IMG/VR virus record: IMGVR_UViG_3300042691_037543
Location: 1-64,000 of that record
Length of the DNA: 64,000 nucleotides
Direction: 5' to 3' (one strand)
Origin: a virus
Numbering within the stretch: the first letter of the stretch is position 1; the number at the start of each line of letters is the position of its first letter. A program made the translations under genes and the position numbers. The notes under the pieces were generated by a model. The model saw only the letters and a program-made list of their open reading frames with translations. It made no database searches and had not been told where the DNA came from. Shown in pieces: positions 38,731-46,951 of the stretch.

Positions 38731-39357
38731 TTACCCGAGGAGCCACCGCGGGCCACCGCGGGCCGCGAGCAGTTCGTTCAGCCGAAGCACAGGCTTCGTG
38801 CGGAGCACCCCGTTGGCGATCGACGTGAGCGCAATCTCGCTCATGTCCCCAGCGAGCACCCGCCCCTTGGCACCGAGCTCGCCGTTGAGGTTGTAGCCCT
38901 GCGTCAGCCCCGCGCAGACCGACTCGGGGGTGTACGCGCTCGGGTCGCCTTCGAGCACCGCGTGCACCTCGGGGCCGGTGCGGTACGCCTGCGCCTCGTA
39001 CGCCGCGAGCGCTTCCATGACCGTGAGGTAGAGCCACATGAACTTGATGGGGTCCGCGAAGAACTGCTCGACGTGAACGAGCTCGTGCAGCAACACGAGG
39101 ATGCGCTGCTTACGGCTCCACTTGCGCGGGATGAAGATGAACATGCCGAGCGTGGTGGCGTAGTTCTCCAGAAACTCCTTCGGTGCGGGCACCCCCGGCA
39201 GAAGCCCGAGCTGGCGCCCGACCCCGAAGGCTTCTGCCACGCCGCGCATGACGAAGTTGTCTTCCTTGTCGAGCACGATGGCGCCCGTGCCCTTCACGAG
39301 CTCCGCTTCGAGCTCGGCGCACCGCTCGTCGTTCCACTCCCTGTCGATCAGTTGCAT
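38731..39357 (-). CDS. Putative zinc metallopeptidase-like protein
   Basis: This 208-residue protein has LLHELVHVEQF, a HExxH zinc-protease motif, at about 90-100, preceded by TTLGMFIFIPRKW and followed by an alpha-helical region with Glu (TVMEALAAYEAQA) that could supply the third ligand. No signal peptide is present. ATG 39357 is chosen because AAGGAGACGCC precedes it; the open frame extends further upstream without a site. It is the last gene of the leftward operon. Substrate unknown. Confidence 0.65.
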   Translation of the reverse strand: MQLIDREWNDERCAELEAELVKGTGAIVLDKEDNFVMRGVAEAFGVGRQLGLLPGVPAPKEFLENYATTLGMFIFIPRKWSRKQRILVLLHELVHVEQFFADPIKFMWLYLTVMEALAAYEAQAYRTGPEVHAVLEGDPSAYTPESVCAGLTQGYNLNGELGAKGRVLAGDMSEIALTSIANGVLRTKPVLRLNELLAARGGPRWLLG

Positions 39358-39671
39358 CGGGCGTCTCCTTCGGCTTCGTGGATCACCACGACGGTTGCGG
39401 TGTGCGTGTAGAGCTTGATGTGCTGATGGCACGGGCGTGGTGACACGCACCGCGGGCACTCGCTCGACGTGGCGAAGTCATCTTCGGCCCACTCATACAG
39501 CGCACCTACGTCGGGGGCGCGCAGCGGGCTCTTGGCGGCGTGCTCGGGTACTTCGACGCTGCCTTCGGCGTCGTTTTCCTCGACGATCCACCCGGCGCCG
39601 TGCCTACGAATATCCACCTCGCGGCGAACTTCGTAGGTCGGAAGGTCACTGTGCGTCGGTGGTTCCGGCAT
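39348..39671 (-). CDS. Hypothetical protein with Cys cluster
   Basis: This 107-residue protein starts at ATG 39671 within the end of the upstream gene and overlaps the metallopeptidase start by ten bases. The C-terminal half has CPRCVSPRPCHQH, a possible zinc knuckle, and the N-terminus is acidic (IVEENDAEGSVEVPEH). No family was recognised. Confidence 0.5.
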   Translation of the reverse strand: MPEPPTHSDLPTYEVRREVDIRRHGAGWIVEENDAEGSVEVPEHAAKSPLRAPDVGALYEWAEDDFATSSECPRCVSPRPCHQHIKLYTHTATVVVIHEAEGDARCN

Positions 39672-40218
39672 CGCCGCTGACCATGCACGCGAGGGCGGGC
39701 ACACACGCATGGACGAGCCGTCCCCGTGGGGATAGCGCCTCGCAGCACACCGCCCCCGGCGTCGTCGAGCAGGGCTCCCCGTTCACCTCCACGGGCGTCC
39801 ACCGCTGCGTCTGGCTGCACACCTCGGGGCTGTTGTTGTGGCAGCGGGTCGAGCTCGGGACACACCCCGAGGGGTTGGGTAGCCGGGGGCACGCCGCGAG
39901 CACGAGGGTCGCCAGGGTGAACACCCCGGCGAGCCAAACGAGCGACGCCCACCGAACGTGGCCCGACTGCCCCCGCGGGGGCTCCTCGGGCTTGGGCTCC
40001 GCGGGCTGAAACAGGCTGCGCCCGACGACGGGCCACGAGAGCTTGTTCTGCGCCCCGTTGCGGGTGACCGCCGAGAGCCGGTCGATCAGCAGCTCGACGA
40101 GCGCCTTCGGGCGGCCCTTGAGCATCGGGTTGACGAGGTTCACGAGCACGAACAGCGCGACGACGCACACCTCGAAGGGGTGCGCGAGAATCCACGTCCA
40201 GACTACCTGCATGTTCAC
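39646..40218 (-). CDS. Membrane protein with lipobox-like Cys; lysis candidate
   Basis: This 190-residue protein has a first hydrophobic segment at about 14-32 (PFEVCVVALFVLVNLVNPM), a basic/Pro-rich middle and a second segment at about 91-109 that ends LVLAAC, resembling a lipobox. The last 80 residues are Cys-rich (at least eight Cys, for example PSGCVPSSTRCHNN). Together with the coiled-coil neighbour it may form a spanin-like envelope pair, but the internal lipobox position is odd. ATG overlaps the upstream stop by four bases. Confidence 0.5.
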   Translation of the reverse strand: MNMQVVWTWILAHPFEVCVVALFVLVNLVNPMLKGRPKALVELLIDRLSAVTRNGAQNKLSWPVVGRSLFQPAEPKPEEPPRGQSGHVRWASLVWLAGVFTLATLVLAACPRLPNPSGCVPSSTRCHNNSPEVCSQTQRWTPVEVNGEPCSTTPGAVCCEALSPRGRLVHACVPALACMVSGDAGTTDAQ

Positions 40219-40754
40219 GGTGCCGTACCTTTCTCGGGAGCGTGGTGCCGCCGAATCTCAGCGATCAAGTCCTCGTAGCGCCGCTCTTGCTGCTCGCGGA
40301 GTGTGCGCTCGGAGCGTAGCTCTTGCGCCATCACTTCGACGCGCGCCGCTGCGTCTTGCGCGACAGCCATCGCGCCGACGAGCTCTCTGTGGCAGTCGTC
40401 GCGCTGCCGGACAAGCTCCTCTTTTGCGACGTTCGCCGCGGCTTCGACCATCGCGATGCGCGTGTGCAGGTCACGGTTCTGGTCGAACAGCCCGCGAATC
40501 ATCGCCTGCACGGTCATGTTCGACGCTTCGATCGCTGCGCGCTCCGCAATCACCTCTTGCGTGCGTACGGCGCTGACCGCCTCGAGCGTGGCTTGCTCGG
40601 TGCGCTCCTCCGCAACCCGTGCCGCGGTGAGGGACCGCACCTCGGAAGCGCGCCGCATCTCGCGTGAGCGAAAGTACCCGGCGGCGGCGCCGACGCCACC
40701 ACCCGCACCGAATACTGCGCTGAGCAGCGGGATCAGTAGTTCGCTCATCGCCAT
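40215..40754 (-). CDS. Single-pass coiled-coil membrane protein (Rz-like i-spanin candidate)
   Basis: This 179-residue protein has an N-terminal Gly/Ala hydrophobic segment at about 5-27 (LLIPLLSAVFGAGGGVGAAA) followed by a long charged helix to about 170 (TRIAMVEAAANVAKEELVRQ), the architecture of inner-membrane spanins. ATG 40754 lies one base after the previous stop; ATG 40748 is the alternative. It would span the periplasm during lysis. Function inferred from topology only. Confidence 0.55.
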   Translation of the reverse strand: MAMSELLIPLLSAVFGAGGGVGAAAGYFRSREMRRASEVRSLTAARVAEERTEQATLEAVSAVRTQEVIAERAAIEASNMTVQAMIRGLFDQNRDLHTRIAMVEAAANVAKEELVRQRDDCHRELVGAMAVAQDAAARVEVMAQELRSERTLREQQERRYEDLIAEIRRHHAPEKGTAP

Positions 40755-40755
40755 G

Positions 40756-41160
40756 TCACACCCCCGCGGAGGGCTGGAGGGAGTACACGGCAAGCGGAAC
40801 GACTACCGTACGGTCGCTCCCCTCGACCATCACCACGTCGTAGACGTAGCGGCCAGGGTCCATCGTATTGTTCGCCGCGGTGACGGGGAACGTCACGACA
40901 CCCCGAGCCGCGTCGGTCAGCACGCCGGCCACCGAGAACCCCGGCGGCACGGTGCGCTGGAGGGTGTTTCGCTTCACCGTGAGCGTGAGGGTTTTCCCCG
41001 TCAGGTTGTGCGGGGAGCCATCGGCGTTCACGACGTAGACCGTGACCGTGAGGTTCGACTTCGCTTGCGCGGTGAGCTGGTGCCCCGCGGGCTGCGTAAG
41101 CGCGGTGCTCAGCCGCGAGCCGTCGTAGACGATCCCGAGTAGAGTTTGTGCGTTCATCAC
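40756..41160 (-). CDS. Ig-like/BppU-N-like tail accessory protein
   Basis: This 134-residue all-beta protein has NLTVTVYVVNADGSPHNLTG and VVTFPVTAANNTMDPGRYVY, a pattern seen in BppU N-terminal-type domains of baseplate or fibre proteins. It is coupled to the next similar small gene at 41157-41495. It is probably a virion surface component. Confidence 0.55.
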   Translation of the reverse strand: MMNAQTLLGIVYDGSRLSTALTQPAGHQLTAQAKSNLTVTVYVVNADGSPHNLTGKTLTLTVKRNTLQRTVPPGFSVAGVLTDAARGVVTFPVTAANNTMDPGRYVYDVVMVEGSDRTVVVPLAVYSLQPSAGV

Positions 41161-41495
41161 AGCCTCGCGGTGACGACGATGGTGCCGTAGCTACCGTCGT
41201 CGGGTACGACCACGACGGTAGCGCCCACGGTAACGACGTACTGGTAGTCGTACGTCCCCGGCTGGAGGTCAGTAGTAGCGAACGTGGTGTCCACGTTGCC
41301 GTCGGTGGCGGGGGATACGACCGAAGGGGTTTTCGTGACGCGCACGCCGAGGTCGCGGTGCTTCGCAACGAGGCTCACGGTAGCCGCGGTCAGGTCGATC
41401 GGCTCCCCGCCCTGTGTCAGCGTGTCGCGCAGCACGGGGAGGGTGGCGCCCTCGCTGATATAGAACTCGCTCAGGCACCCGCAGCTCATGGTCAA
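41157..41495 (-). CDS. Ig-like/BppU-N-like tail accessory protein
   Basis: This 112-residue beta-rich protein (GEPIDLTAATVSLVAKHRDL; TTDLQPGTYDYQYVVTVG) has a layout very similar to the downstream 40756 gene, so the two may be paralogues. It starts at GTG/ATG 41495 and overlaps both neighbours by four bases. Confidence 0.55.
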   Translation of the reverse strand: MTMSCGCLSEFYISEGATLPVLRDTLTQGGEPIDLTAATVSLVAKHRDLGVRVTKTPSVVSPATDGNVDTTFATTDLQPGTYDYQYVVTVGATVVVVPDDGSYGTIVVTARL

Positions 41496-42511
41496 CGCCT
41501 CCGTCGGAAGGACGATACCGCGCGAAGGCGCCCCACGGCAGTCGTGGTCGTGCGCTCCGCGGCGAGGGCTTCCGTCGTCTCTCGGCCAACGCCGACGGCG
41601 GCTGTGCTCGGGCGCTGCTGTGGGGTGAGCGCGGTCGTCGTACGCGGGGCGAGGCGGAACACGCGCAGCGCCCCGACGACGTATCCGACTCCGGCGGCCT
41701 GCGCGGAGAGGCCCGCGCGGTTTACGAGTGTGCCGGCGGCGCTGGACGTACCCGTGGAGACGGCCGCGAGTGCGCGCAGTGCGCTGAGAGCCCCTGCAAC
41801 GGTGGCCGCACCGTCGGCGTGCGCCGAGAGGTAGACCGCGCGGGATAGACTGCCGCTGACGACAGCGCTTCCGGCAGCACTGCCGGCGAGGATGCGCGTC
41901 GCGACGAGGCGCCCTTCTGCGGTGGCGTCGCCGTCCGAAGAGCCGGCGAGTAGGCGCGCGACGCCGAGGGTTCCGCCGGCCGTGGCGGCGCCGTTGGCCG
42001 CGCCAGCCAGGGTTCGCGTCGCCGCGAGCGCGCCGGAGACAGTGGCTACGCCGTCCGCGCGTCCTGTGAGGAGGCGCAGGATGGCGAGGGTTCCGGCCGC
42101 AGTCGCTTCACCCGCACTCGCCGCAGCAAGACCACGGGTCGCGGCCAAGGCGCCGGCAACGGTCGCCACGCCGTCGGACTGGCCGGCGAGAGACTTTGCC
42201 GTAGCGAGGGTTCCGCTGGCGGTCGCGGCACCATCGGCGCTCGCGGAGAGATCGCGGAGAGCTCCGAGGGTCGCACTGGCTGTCGCTACACCGTCTGCGC
42301 GGCCCGCGAGTTGAGCGAGTACGCCGAGTGCTCCTCCCGCGGTGGCTACACCCGCAGAGCTCCCCGCCAGGGTGCGCGTAACGGCGAGCGCCCCGCCGGC
42401 CGTAGCAACGCCTGCGGAGGAGCCCGCGAGATCGACCGTCGCGCCCGCGTTCGAGAGGGCAACGTCGAAACCGCCGGCCCCGTTGTCGCGTAGCGAAACG
42501 TCGAAACTCAC
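41492..42511 (-). CDS. Fibre-like protein with thirteen 20-residue repeats
   Basis: This 339-residue protein has thirteen consecutive 20-residue repeats at residues 28-287, with no gaps, of the form L-A-G-x-A-D-G-V-A-T-A-x-G-x-L-x-x-x-R-x. The fixed period and the invariant Leu at position 1 and near-invariant Leu at 15 indicate a solenoid or fibrous shaft. A basic Thr/Arg-rich tail follows (residues 288-339). It sits among fibre genes, so it is likely a tail fibre or decoration protein. Confidence 0.6.
   Translation of the reverse strand: MSFDVSLRDNGAGGFDVALSNAGATVDLAGSSAGVATAGGALAVTRTLAGSSAGVATAGGALGVLAQLAGRADGVATASATLGALRDLSASADGAATASGTLATAKSLAGQSDGVATVAGALAATRGLAAASAGEATAAGTLAILRLLTGRADGVATVSGALAATRTLAGAANGAATAGGTLGVARLLAGSSDGDATAEGRLVATRILAGSAAGSAVVSGSLSRAVYLSAHADGAATVAGALSALRALAAVSTGTSSAAGTLVNRAGLSAQAAGVGYVVGALRVFRLAPRTTTALTPQQRPSTAAVGVGRETTEALAAERTTTTAVGRLRAVSSFRRRR
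41651..42430 (-). repeat. Thirteen degenerate 60-base coding repeats
   Basis: The DNA behind the 20-residue protein repeats shows a 60-base period with diverged copies (for example GTGGCTACACC and GTCGCCACGCC at equivalent positions). Such arrays expand and contract by recombination, so copy number may differ between related phages. Confidence 0.75.
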
Positions 42512-42522
42512 GGCGCGCCTCC

Positions 42523-44505
42523 CTAGGTCAGCGTAGCCGTTGCGTTGTCGCTCCGACCGAGGTGGGTGGAGTCCTCGCGGGCTGAAACGAACGTGGGGTT
42601 GACGTTCGTATCGACGAGCGCGGTGTACGAGCCGTCACCGCTGCGGTTCGTCTCGCCCGTGAGTTCGTTGAGTACCGCGTCGTACGCGAGCAGGGTCACC
42701 GTACCGCCCGAGCTCCCCGTGACGTTGCCAGTCGCGGCATAGCGGTAGGCGTGCCACGTCACCCACACGCCCGTTCCCATTCGGTACGTCGCGGTGACCG
42801 TGCGCAGCCGGTAGTTGCGCGCCGTCTCGATGTTCGCGCGCCCGGTGATCGTCGGGCGGTAGTTGAAGAATTCCGTGACAACGTGCGTCGCGCCGTACGT
42901 CCCGAGCTCGGCGTCGAGCACGACGTACACGGTTGGGATCGCGTGCGTCCACCCGTAGGAGTTGAACTCCCCCGACTGGTTTGCGAACTGGAGAACGAGC
43001 GCGTTCGTGGCGCCGACGCGCCCCTCGAACTGGTAGCCCACGTTCAGCAGCCGGTAGCTGCTCTCGGGAATGACCGGCGTGCGCATCCCCGAGCTGATCG
43101 TAGTGATCGTCGGCTGCGCGCCGCTCGTCGGAGCGGCCTGCTCCAGCAGCCAGTAGGTCGAGTGCGAGCCGCGGAACGCCGCCGGGGAGCCTCCCTCCGT
43201 CGCGATGTCCGACTCGTAGTTGAGGTAGATCACCCCGTACTGCACCGAAAACGTCGTGGCAGCCGTCGTGTACTGCCGCGCGGAGCAGTTGTTGTTGCCG
43301 CGCACGAGAGTGATCGACGAGTTGTGGTCGATCCGGTGGATGACCGACGAGCCGCCCGAGTTCGTCAGGTTCGCGAGAGTGTAGCTTCGCTCGGCCTGCG
43401 CACCGGCCCACATGCGGAACGTGGCGCCCGCGGGCGCGTTCCCGCGAATCTGCACGCCGCTCTGTTTCAGCGTGATCGTGCCCGCGTCCTCGATCCAGAG
43501 CGCTTGCCCAACGTCCTCGGCGTCCGCGGTGGTCGTGGCCTGGACGTAGATGTTCTCGTCGCCAAGGCTACACGGCAGCACGAGCGAGTTGAGCACCCTC
43601 GTCGTGGTCGTCGGGTTGTACTCGTAGGTGACGACGAGCAGCGCGCCGCAGCACTCGAAGCGCCCGGTGAGCCCGCCGCGGGCCTTTGCCGCGTGCGCGC
43701 TCGCGGTGCTGTAGGTCGCCGTGTCATAGGGGATCAGATCGCGGTAGTAGGCGCCGCCGTTGAGCGCGCCCTCGCGAAACCCGCGAACCAGCTCAGGGTC
43801 GCTGTCGATGGCGAAGTAGAAGATGAAGTCCGTCGTTGCGGCTGCGGCGTCGTTGCACTCGACGATGAAGTACGCCTGCCGGATCACCTTGCTGGCTTCG
43901 GGAAGGAAGGTGTCGAGGGCCGGAATCTGGTTCGCCGGGGCGTTGTTCGTGCCGCCCGTCGTGCCGAACTCTTGCAACACCGCCGTGAGCGTCGTGTGGT
44001 GCGACTGCAGCGGGATCACCACGGTCTTGAGCTCCGCGGTGATGCCCGCGTCGTCGTACTCGTAGGTGATGAACAACTCACACGTCAGCAGCCCGACGAA
44101 CACTGCGGCGCTCGCCTGCGCGACGAACGACCACTCGCAGGTCTGCGAAGCGCCCGCGCCGAAATTCGTGACGAAGTAACTCGTCACGTCGCGCGTGAAC
44201 CCAATCACGCTCTCGGGGTCGCCTGTGTTGGTTTGCGCCGTCGGCGTCCAATCTTGGTCGCTCACCGCGACGGCGCCGAGCTTGATGCCCAGGCGCACGC
44301 CGGTCAGGTTCGACGCAATCGCCGCTTCCCAGTTGAAAGAAACGACCATCGCCACGCTGCGGATAGTGCGCGAGGTCGTCTCGGGGAGATGGATTGTCGT
44401 CGCCGCGCTGTTGAACCGCGTGCTCGCCGCGAACGTGGTGTCCGCGGTGATCGACAAGACGCGGGTTTCGAGCGCGTAGCGGACCGTCTTGGTGCGCAGC
44501 GCCAC
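42523..44505 (-). CDS. Large beta-rich virion surface protein
   Basis: This 660-residue protein is rich in Thr, Ala, Ser, Asn and Gly, with repeated strand pairs (for example AYFIVECNDAAAATTDFIFY, ALLVVTYEYNPTTTTRVLNS, GVIYLNYESDIATEGG) that suggest three or more similar jelly-roll-like domains. No catalytic motif was seen. Its position between the small fibre protein (44509) and the repeat fibre suggests a tail fibre or receptor-binding component. Confidence 0.6.
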   Translation of the reverse strand: MALRTKTVRYALETRVLSITADTTFAASTRFNSAATTIHLPETTSRTIRSVAMVVSFNWEAAIASNLTGVRLGIKLGAVAVSDQDWTPTAQTNTGDPESVIGFTRDVTSYFVTNFGAGASQTCEWSFVAQASAAVFVGLLTCELFITYEYDDAGITAELKTVVIPLQSHHTTLTAVLQEFGTTGGTNNAPANQIPALDTFLPEASKVIRQAYFIVECNDAAAATTDFIFYFAIDSDPELVRGFREGALNGGAYYRDLIPYDTATYSTASAHAAKARGGLTGRFECCGALLVVTYEYNPTTTTRVLNSLVLPCSLGDENIYVQATTTADAEDVGQALWIEDAGTITLKQSGVQIRGNAPAGATFRMWAGAQAERSYTLANLTNSGGSSVIHRIDHNSSITLVRGNNNCSARQYTTAATTFSVQYGVIYLNYESDIATEGGSPAAFRGSHSTYWLLEQAAPTSGAQPTITTISSGMRTPVIPESSYRLLNVGYQFEGRVGATNALVLQFANQSGEFNSYGWTHAIPTVYVVLDAELGTYGATHVVTEFFNYRPTITGRANIETARNYRLRTVTATYRMGTGVWVTWHAYRYAATGNVTGSSGGTVTLLAYDAVLNELTGETNRSGDGSYTALVDTNVNPTFVSAREDSTHLGRSDNATATLT

Positions 44506-44508
44506 GGA

Positions 44509-44913
44509 TCACGTCTCCGTGATGTCGAGCTCACCCGCGGCGAACTGCGCCGTGTCGCCGCTGCCGATCGCCTTCGGCGTCGTCAGGTCGCCCCAGTAGA
44601 GCATGTTGCCGCCGCTGCTCGCGTCCATGATCGCGAACGCAACGACGGTGCCCCACGAAGCGGATGCCGTGGTGAACGAGATCGTCGAGGTGTTCGCGGT
44701 GGCGCCGCCCGACGCGGCGTCCCACGTCCCACCCGCGCGGGAGACGGCGGCGCGGGCGTAGCTCCCGCCCGTCACCTCGGTCCCGCCCCCGGCGTCCGTC
44801 GGGGCGACGGTGAACAGCGCGACGTACAGCGTGCCGGGGAGGCTCAGCGCTACGCCGCGCAGGAGGTCGTTGAGCAGGTTGTTCGAGAAAGCGGTGGTCT
44901 TGCTACCGGCCAT
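44509..44913 (-). CDS. Phage tail fibre-type protein
   Basis: This 134-residue protein has SNNLLNDLLRGVALSLPGTL, YVALFTVAPTDAGGGTEVTG and SWGTVVAFAIMDASSGGNML. This pattern (start helix, 'YVALFT.P.D.G.GTE', 'GYARAAV') is common to small putative tail fibre or adsorption proteins of many phages. It overlaps the lipoprotein gene by 11 bases. Confidence 0.65.
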   Translation of the reverse strand: MAGSKTTAFSNNLLNDLLRGVALSLPGTLYVALFTVAPTDAGGGTEVTGGSYARAAVSRAGGTWDAASGGATANTSTISFTTASASWGTVVAFAIMDASSGGNMLYWGDLTTPKAIGSGDTAQFAAGELDITET

Positions 44914-45532
44914 GCGCGGACGATAGCACGGTCAGTAGCCGCACATCCGCGTGGCGCAGGTACACGTCGAGGCTCAGTCCGTCGCCGAGGTCAGGGATAC
45001 GCGGAGCGAGGATCGCGGGGCCGAACACCTCCTCATGGCAGTCGGCTACCTCGCTGGGGAACGCACAGACATGGCCGAGCCAGCGGTGACGGTCCCAGGT
45101 CAGCCAGTGGAGCAGCTCGTGGGTCGCCACCCACGCGAGCACGTCCTCACTCGGCGTACACGCCGGGTCGATCTCGACGTACCGCGCCCCCGCGACGTAC
45201 CGCCCCGAGCCCTCCACCGCGCAGCTCGACGCCGGGTAGGCGTAGATCACCACGTCCGCGCTCCCGGTGCCGCTCGCGACCCAGGTATCGCCCGTCGCAG
45301 CGAGCACGCGGAGCACGCGACCGAGGAGCACTTCGCGCTGCTCGGGTCGCCATCCCGTCGTGCCGTCGAGACTGTCCTCCGCTGCGACGCGGATTGTGCG
45401 CCCGGTGAGTCGCGCGTGAAACTCCTCCGCGGGGCACGCGAGGAGTAGCGCGCTGAGGAGAATCGCGACGGCTACGCGCAGGGCGGTCGCCAAGGAGTGC
45501 GTCACGGCCGAGGCCCACGCCCCGGGGGCCAT
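44903..45532 (-). CDS. Lipoprotein with HExxH metalloprotease motif
   Basis: This 209-residue protein has an N-terminal hydrophobic signal with lipobox ILLSALLLAC (Cys near 33), then an extracytoplasmic domain with THELLHWLTW (HExxH, about 138-147) and nearby His residues (WDRHRWLGH). It looks like a secreted zinc peptidase anchored in the membrane. A possible role is surface modification or superinfection exclusion; a virion-associated role is less likely because of the signal. Basis: signal and zinc motif seen, role inferred. Confidence 0.6.
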   Translation of the reverse strand: MAPGAWASAVTHSLATALRVAVAILLSALLLACPAEEFHARLTGRTIRVAAEDSLDGTTGWRPEQREVLLGRVLRVLAATGDTWVASGTGSADVVIYAYPASSCAVEGSGRYVAGARYVEIDPACTPSEDVLAWVATHELLHWLTWDRHRWLGHVCAFPSEVADCHEEVFGPAILAPRIPDLGDGLSLDVYLRHADVRLLTVLSSAHGR

Positions 45533-45834
45533 CCGAAGGGGGGCTCTTTCGAGTCCGCGGGAGCCTTGAATGCGGTTGGCTCCGCGTTCTCTGCTACACG
45601 AAGCACGGCACGCTCCTCACCGCGCAGGCGCGCTTCAAACTCGGGCGGGATGATCGCCTCACCGGCTGCGTCTACCTCGACCGCCTCGGTCGTAGCGCAG
45701 AGGTGCAACGGGACGTGGTGGCCACCGCCCGCACGATCCGCCTCCGTAGCCTGCTTCGGGTAGCCGAGCTCCGTGCGCAGTCGCGCGCGCAGTCCGTCCA
45801 CTACTTCCTTCGGTGGAGGAACTCGCTTTGCCAT
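45502..45834 (-). CDS. Hypothetical protein
   Basis: This 110-residue protein starts at ATG 45834 just after the stop of the lectin-like gene; the longer upstream frame runs inside that gene and is rejected. It has a charged helical start (PPPKEVVDGLRARLRTELGY) and an acidic/Pro-rich C-terminus. It overlaps the lipoprotein gene by 31 bases. No family was recognised. Confidence 0.5.
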   Translation of the reverse strand: MAKRVPPPKEVVDGLRARLRTELGYPKQATEADRAGGGHHVPLHLCATTEAVEVDAAGEAIIPPEFEARLRGEERAVLRVAENAEPTAFKAPADSKEPPFGWPPGRGPRP

Positions 45835-45835
45835 C

Positions 45836-46645
45836 TCAGTACCCCAGGTCGTAGATGAGGATTCCGTACCGAGCGCCGATATACGCGCGAACACGGCGCC
45901 GCTCCGCGAGGGTGAGCTCTCGGCTGAAACCGATGATCTCGCAGTAGGAGTTTTCAACGCCGACGGCGACACCCGGTTGCTCTCGCCCGAGGAACGCCGG
46001 GAACGACGGGTCCGCGGTATCCACAGCCGCCGCGAGCACGCCGTCCGCTCGGTACAGCCACCCGTCGGAGAGGGTGAGTAGCTTCGTCGTGGCGCCGGGG
46101 GTCCACAGCCACTCGTCTACGCGCCAGCCCGAGCCGTACACGCTCCCGGTGGTCGTGGCATTCATCGGGTAAGGCGCACCGGCCGCGCGAACATTCACGA
46201 ATTGCTGGTAATCCGCGATGCGCCTGTACAGGTTACCGACGCGCCCAATCCCACCGTCGCACGTCGCGAGGTGCGTGCTGAACGACGTGAACGACGGCGC
46301 GCTCGTCACGACGAAGACGTGCGAGTTCGGCGTGTGGAGCCACTTCCAGTCGCTCGCCGCAGTCACCGCTTGCATGAAGCGCGTGTTGCCGATGGAGAGC
46401 GACGGAAGGCCACGACCACCACCCGCCGCACTGTACGGAGGCTGCGCGCCCGCGGTGTTCTGCACGAAGTCCCGCCCGTTGCCGCTCTGGTCCGCCCACG
46501 CAACGACGTTCGCGCCATTGAAAGTCAAGCCCAAGTCAGAGCGCAGCCAAAGTGCGGGGGCGAGCGAGAGCATGGAGAACGACGCCCCAGCGAGGACGCC
46601 CTCGACGTTGAGTAGTCGGCCGCCGCTACTAAGGAGCTCGGGCAC
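45836..46645 (-). CDS. LamG/concanavalin-A-like fibre protein
   Basis: This 269-residue protein has LWLRSDLGLTFNGANVVAWA then DQSGNGRDFVQNT (about 32-64) and the terminal EIIGFSRELTLAERRRVRAY, the classic beginning and end of LamG/ConA-like lectin domains in phage and bacterial surface proteins. It is probably a carbohydrate-binding adsorption protein of the tail. It is adjacent to a 94-residue beta protein and the giant fibre. Confidence 0.7.
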   Translation of the reverse strand: MPELLSSGGRLLNVEGVLAGASFSMLSLAPALWLRSDLGLTFNGANVVAWADQSGNGRDFVQNTAGAQPPYSAAGGGRGLPSLSIGNTRFMQAVTAASDWKWLHTPNSHVFVVTSAPSFTSFSTHLATCDGGIGRVGNLYRRIADYQQFVNVRAAGAPYPMNATTTGSVYGSGWRVDEWLWTPGATTKLLTLSDGWLYRADGVLAAAVDTADPSFPAFLGREQPGVAVGVENSYCEIIGFSRELTLAERRRVRAYIGARYGILIYDLGY

Positions 46646-46648
46646 GGC

Positions 46649-46933
46649 TCAGCTCTCCGCGATGATCTGGACGACGAGCCCCGTGGCAGAGGCCGCGCGC
46701 TTGAACCAGAGCTTCGTCACGCCCTGCTTGAAAACCATGCCGGCGCTCGGCGTCCCCGGTGTGAACTGCGCATGGTCCGTCACGCCGTCGTAGCTCATCA
46801 GCGCCGCCACGCTCGGGTGCTCGTTGATGACGGCGAGCGACTTGGGGACGAAGGGAATCGTCACCGAGGGCGAGCCGGCCGCGGGGTACGCGGAGACGGC
46901 ATCGAGGGTCACGGTCGTGCGGTACTGAGCCAT
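46649..46933 (-). CDS. Small beta-rich virion-associated protein
   Basis: This 94-residue protein has VTLDAVSAYPAAGSPSVTIP and KSLAVINEHPSVAALMSYDG then KQGVTKLWFKRAASATGLVV. It lacks Cys and catalytic motifs. It lies between the lectin-like protein and the giant fibre, which suggests a fibre accessory or trimer protein. No family was recognised. Confidence 0.55.
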   Translation of the reverse strand: MAQYRTTVTLDAVSAYPAAGSPSVTIPFVPKSLAVINEHPSVAALMSYDGVTDHAQFTPGTPSAGMVFKQGVTKLWFKRAASATGLVVQIIAES

Positions 46934-46951
46934 GCCGGCGAGCGTAGCGCG

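Noticed and set aside
42751-45408. 885-codon rightward open frame opposite the fibre genes
   Set aside because: It is antisense to three well-supported leftward genes and Arg/Asp/Val-skewed, as expected for the shadow frame of high-GC DNA.
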